Of a stretch of DNA of 21,142 nt, positions 19,425-21,142 are shown in pieces. The notes beneath the pieces were generated by a model. It did not search any database and had not been told where the DNA came from. It worked only from the letters and a program-made list of their open reading frames with translations. This DNA comes from JBPEXY01 sp052031065. Its GTDB lineage: Bacteria > Pseudomonadota > Gammaproteobacteria > Immundisolibacterales > Immundisolibacteraceae. The stretch lies in assembly GCA_052031065.1 (NCBI GenBank), contig JBPEXY010000230.1, forward strand, positions 1-21,142, given 5' to 3'. How positions within the stretch are numbered: the first letter of the stretch is position 1; every line of letters begins with the position of its first letter. A program made the position numbers and the translations under genes.

Positions 19425-21142
19425 ATGAATTCTCCTGTTCAGGAACCCGGTGAGATAACCCGCACCGCACCACTAAGGTTCATTACCGCAGCATCGCTTT
19501 TTGATGGCCACGATGCCGCGATCAACATCATGCGTCGCATCATGCAGCAGCAGGGCGCTGAGGTGATTCACCTTGGCCACAACCGTGGAGTTGAGGAGAT
19601 TGTCCAGGCAGCCCTTCAGGAGGACGTTGACGGTATCGCTGTGAGCTCCTACCAGGGCGGGCACATTGAATATTTCAAGTACATGGTTGACCTGCTGCAA
19701 GAAGCGGGTGCTGGCCACATTCAGGTGTTCGGTGGCGGCGGCGGCGTAATCGTACCGGAAGAGATTGCTGAGCTGCAGGCCTACGGTGTAGCCAGTATTT
19801 ATAGTCCTGATGATGGCCGCAACCTGGGGCTGGAAGGGATGATCAACCACATGCTGGAGACCACCGCAGCGGCAGCGAGAAAGCCGCGCCAGGGTCAGCC
19901 AGCAACGGCGCTACGGGTGGGTCAGGCGATTACCCGCATTGAGCTGGGCGAAGCGGTCCAGCAGGAGGGTGTTGCAGATCAGGCGCCACCAGTACGCAAA
20001 CCCGGACAGCCGCCGATTATCGGCATTACCGGGCCTGGCGGAGCGGGTAAAAGCAGCTTGACTGATGAACTGATTCAGCGCTTTCTGTTCCATTTTCCCG
20101 ACCTGCATATCGCCGTGTTGGCGGTAGACCCAACCCGCCGGCGCACCGGTGGTGCGCTGCTGGGAGACCGTATTCGCATGAATAGCCTGCGCACCGACCG
20201 CGTGTTTATGCGTTCCATCGCCACCCGGCGCAGCCATCTGGCCACCAGTGCGGTGATGAATCAGCTGATTGATTACCTTGCTGCTGAAGCCTTTGGCCTG
20301 ATCCTGCTGGAAACCGCAGGAATCGGGCAGAGTGACAGTGAGGTGATCGACCTCGTCGATTACTCGCTCTACGTGATGACCAGTGAGTATGGGGCGGCCA
20401 CTCAGCTGGAGAAGATCGACATGCTCGATCTGGCCGATCAGGTGGTATTGAACAAATTTGAAAAACGCGGTGCTGAAGATGCGCTGCGTGATGTGCGCAA
20501 ACAGTGGCGGCGAAACCGCAATGAGTTTGCGCTGGCCGATGAACAGCTGCCAGTGCAGCCAACCATTGCCAGCCAGTTTAATGACAGCGGTGTTAACCGG
20601 CTGTTTGCCAATCTCTGTCATGGTATGGCCGAGCGTCTGGGGCTGGAACCGGAGGCGTGGCGACCGGATATCCAGCTGACTGATGAACTGCCGACCACGC
20701 AGACGATGATTCCCGCCAGTCGTGTACGCTATCTGGCTGAGATTGCCGAGCAGGGGCGGGCGATAAACGCGGATATTGAACGTCAGGCCGACAGTGCCAG
20801 TCGCGCGTTTCATTTTTATAACAGTCTACAGTTGCTGGCCGATGCACTACTGCCAGCCTGGCTCGACAGTTACCCGGCGCAGGCCATTGATGGTGGCGAT
20901 GATGCAACATTGGTCCAACTGCGTAATGGGTATCAGTCCGCGCTGGCAGAACTAAGCGATGAAAGTCTGCAGCAGCTGCGCAGTTGGCCCGCGCTGCGTG
21001 ATTCGGTTGTGGCGGATCAGTACAGCTACAAGGTGCGTGGCCGCGAGATTAAGGGCGACAACTATTTTCAAAGCCTGAGCCACCTGAAGATACCCAAAAT
21101 TGCGCCGCCGGATTATCGAGACCCGGGTGATCTGCTCAATTT
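19425..21142 (+). CDS. icmF: Fused isobutyryl-CoA mutase IcmF (5' part, runs off window)
   Basis: IcmF is a single-chain adenosylcobalamin enzyme that interconverts isobutyryl-CoA and butyryl-CoA (some members also act on isovaleryl/pivalyl-CoA), with its own G-protein chaperone built in. The frame is open from ATG 19425 to the edge, about 572 residues of an expected 1,080-1,100. The B12-binding domain comes first (about 15-145): SLFDGHDAAINIMRRI with H29 as the cobalt lower ligand, and VFGGGGGVIVPEE (G103-107). After a Gln/Ala-rich linker, the MeaB-like GTPase domain has the P-loop GPGGAGKSS (203-211), DPTRRRTGGALLGDRIRM, ETAGIGQSD and NKFE (343-346) where NKxD is usual. The mutase domain starts near the end (YKVRGREIKGDNYFQSLSHLKIPK). 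GGAG at 19411-19414 supports the start. Confidence 0.93.
   Translation, partial: MNSPVQEPGEITRTAPLRFITAASLFDGHDAAINIMRRIMQQQGAEVIHLGHNRGVEEIVQAALQEDVDGIAVSSYQGGHIEYFKYMVDLLQEAGAGHIQVFGGGGGVIVPEEIAELQAYGVASIYSPDDGRNLGLEGMINHMLETTAAAARKPRQGQPATALRVGQAITRIELGEAVQQEGVADQAPPVRKPGQPPIIGITGPGGAGKSSLTDELIQRFLFHFPDLHIAVLAVDPTRRRTGGALLGDRIRMNSLRTDRVFMRSIATRRSHLATSAVMNQLIDYLAAEAFGLILLETAGIGQSDSEVIDLVDYSLYVMTSEYGAATQLEKIDMLDLADQVVLNKFEKRGAEDALRDVRKQWRRNRNEFALADEQLPVQPTIASQFNDSGVNRLFANLCHGMAERLGLEPEAWRPDIQLTDELPTTQTMIPASRVRYLAEIAEQGRAINADIERQADSASRAFHFYNSLQLLADALLPAWLDSYPAQAIDGGDDATLVQLRNGYQSALAELSDESLQQLRSWPALRDSVVADQYSYKVRGREIKGDNYFQSLSHLKIPKIAPPDYRDPGDLLN

Noticed and set aside
19911..20813. 300-codon open frame on the - strand
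   Set aside because: It is antisense to icmF, whose B12-binding and P-loop motifs are unmistakable in the + frame.

Overview
This window reads as a piece of a free-living gammaproteobacterial chromosome. The order tolB-pal-cpoB-queE-queC-tRNA-Lys, a Pseudomonas-like class II fructose-bisphosphate aldolase, a tandem-ACT SerB and an M18 aminopeptidase all point that way. I cannot name the genus. There are no transposases, phage genes or CRISPR arrays; this is core chromosome with one accessory-looking catabolic block.

Region 1 (44-4231, + strand) is an envelope/queuosine block. tolB, pal and cpoB are the distal part of the Tol-Pal locus (tolQRA should lie just left of the window). queE and queC follow for preQ0 synthesis, then a tRNA-Lys(UUU). 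Region 2 (4372-5328, +) is a CDF-family zinc exporter that ends in a hairpin shared with a convergent operon.

Region 3 (10582-5358, - strand, read right to left) is the most distinctive part: a BASS-family transporter, a meta-cleavage-product-type alpha/beta hydrolase, a 14-TM MFS transporter and, after a 301-bp gap with its own operator-like repeats, a Rieske ring-hydroxylating oxygenase alpha/beta pair. It looks like uptake or export plus oxidation and hydrolysis of an aromatic or aromatic-like acid. The reductase/ferredoxin, a ring-cleavage enzyme and a regulator are absent from the window, so the substrate is open. Upstream of the block lies a 371-bp AT-rich gap with a good -10 box and DnaA-box-like 9-mers.

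Region 4 (10954-16114) holds two divergently arranged transcription units: apeB (-), and a zinc-ribbon DUF2797 protein followed by pepN (+). PepN carries an unusual in-frame 12-bp tandem repeat. Region 5 (16367-17431, -) is class II aldolase. A 573-bp divergent gap follows, holding a tight hairpin on the aldolase side and, before serB, a leader whose segments can form mutually exclusive helices, one of which covers the serB ribosome binding site.

Region 6 (18005-21142, +) is serB, a terminator-like hairpin, and the first about 572 codons of icmF (fused isobutyryl-CoA mutase), which runs off the right edge. The strongest candidates for something undescribed are the serB leader switch, the orphan Rieske-oxygenase/hydrolase/transporter cluster with its paired operators, and a 10-mer shared between the oxygenase promoter region and the icmF upstream region.
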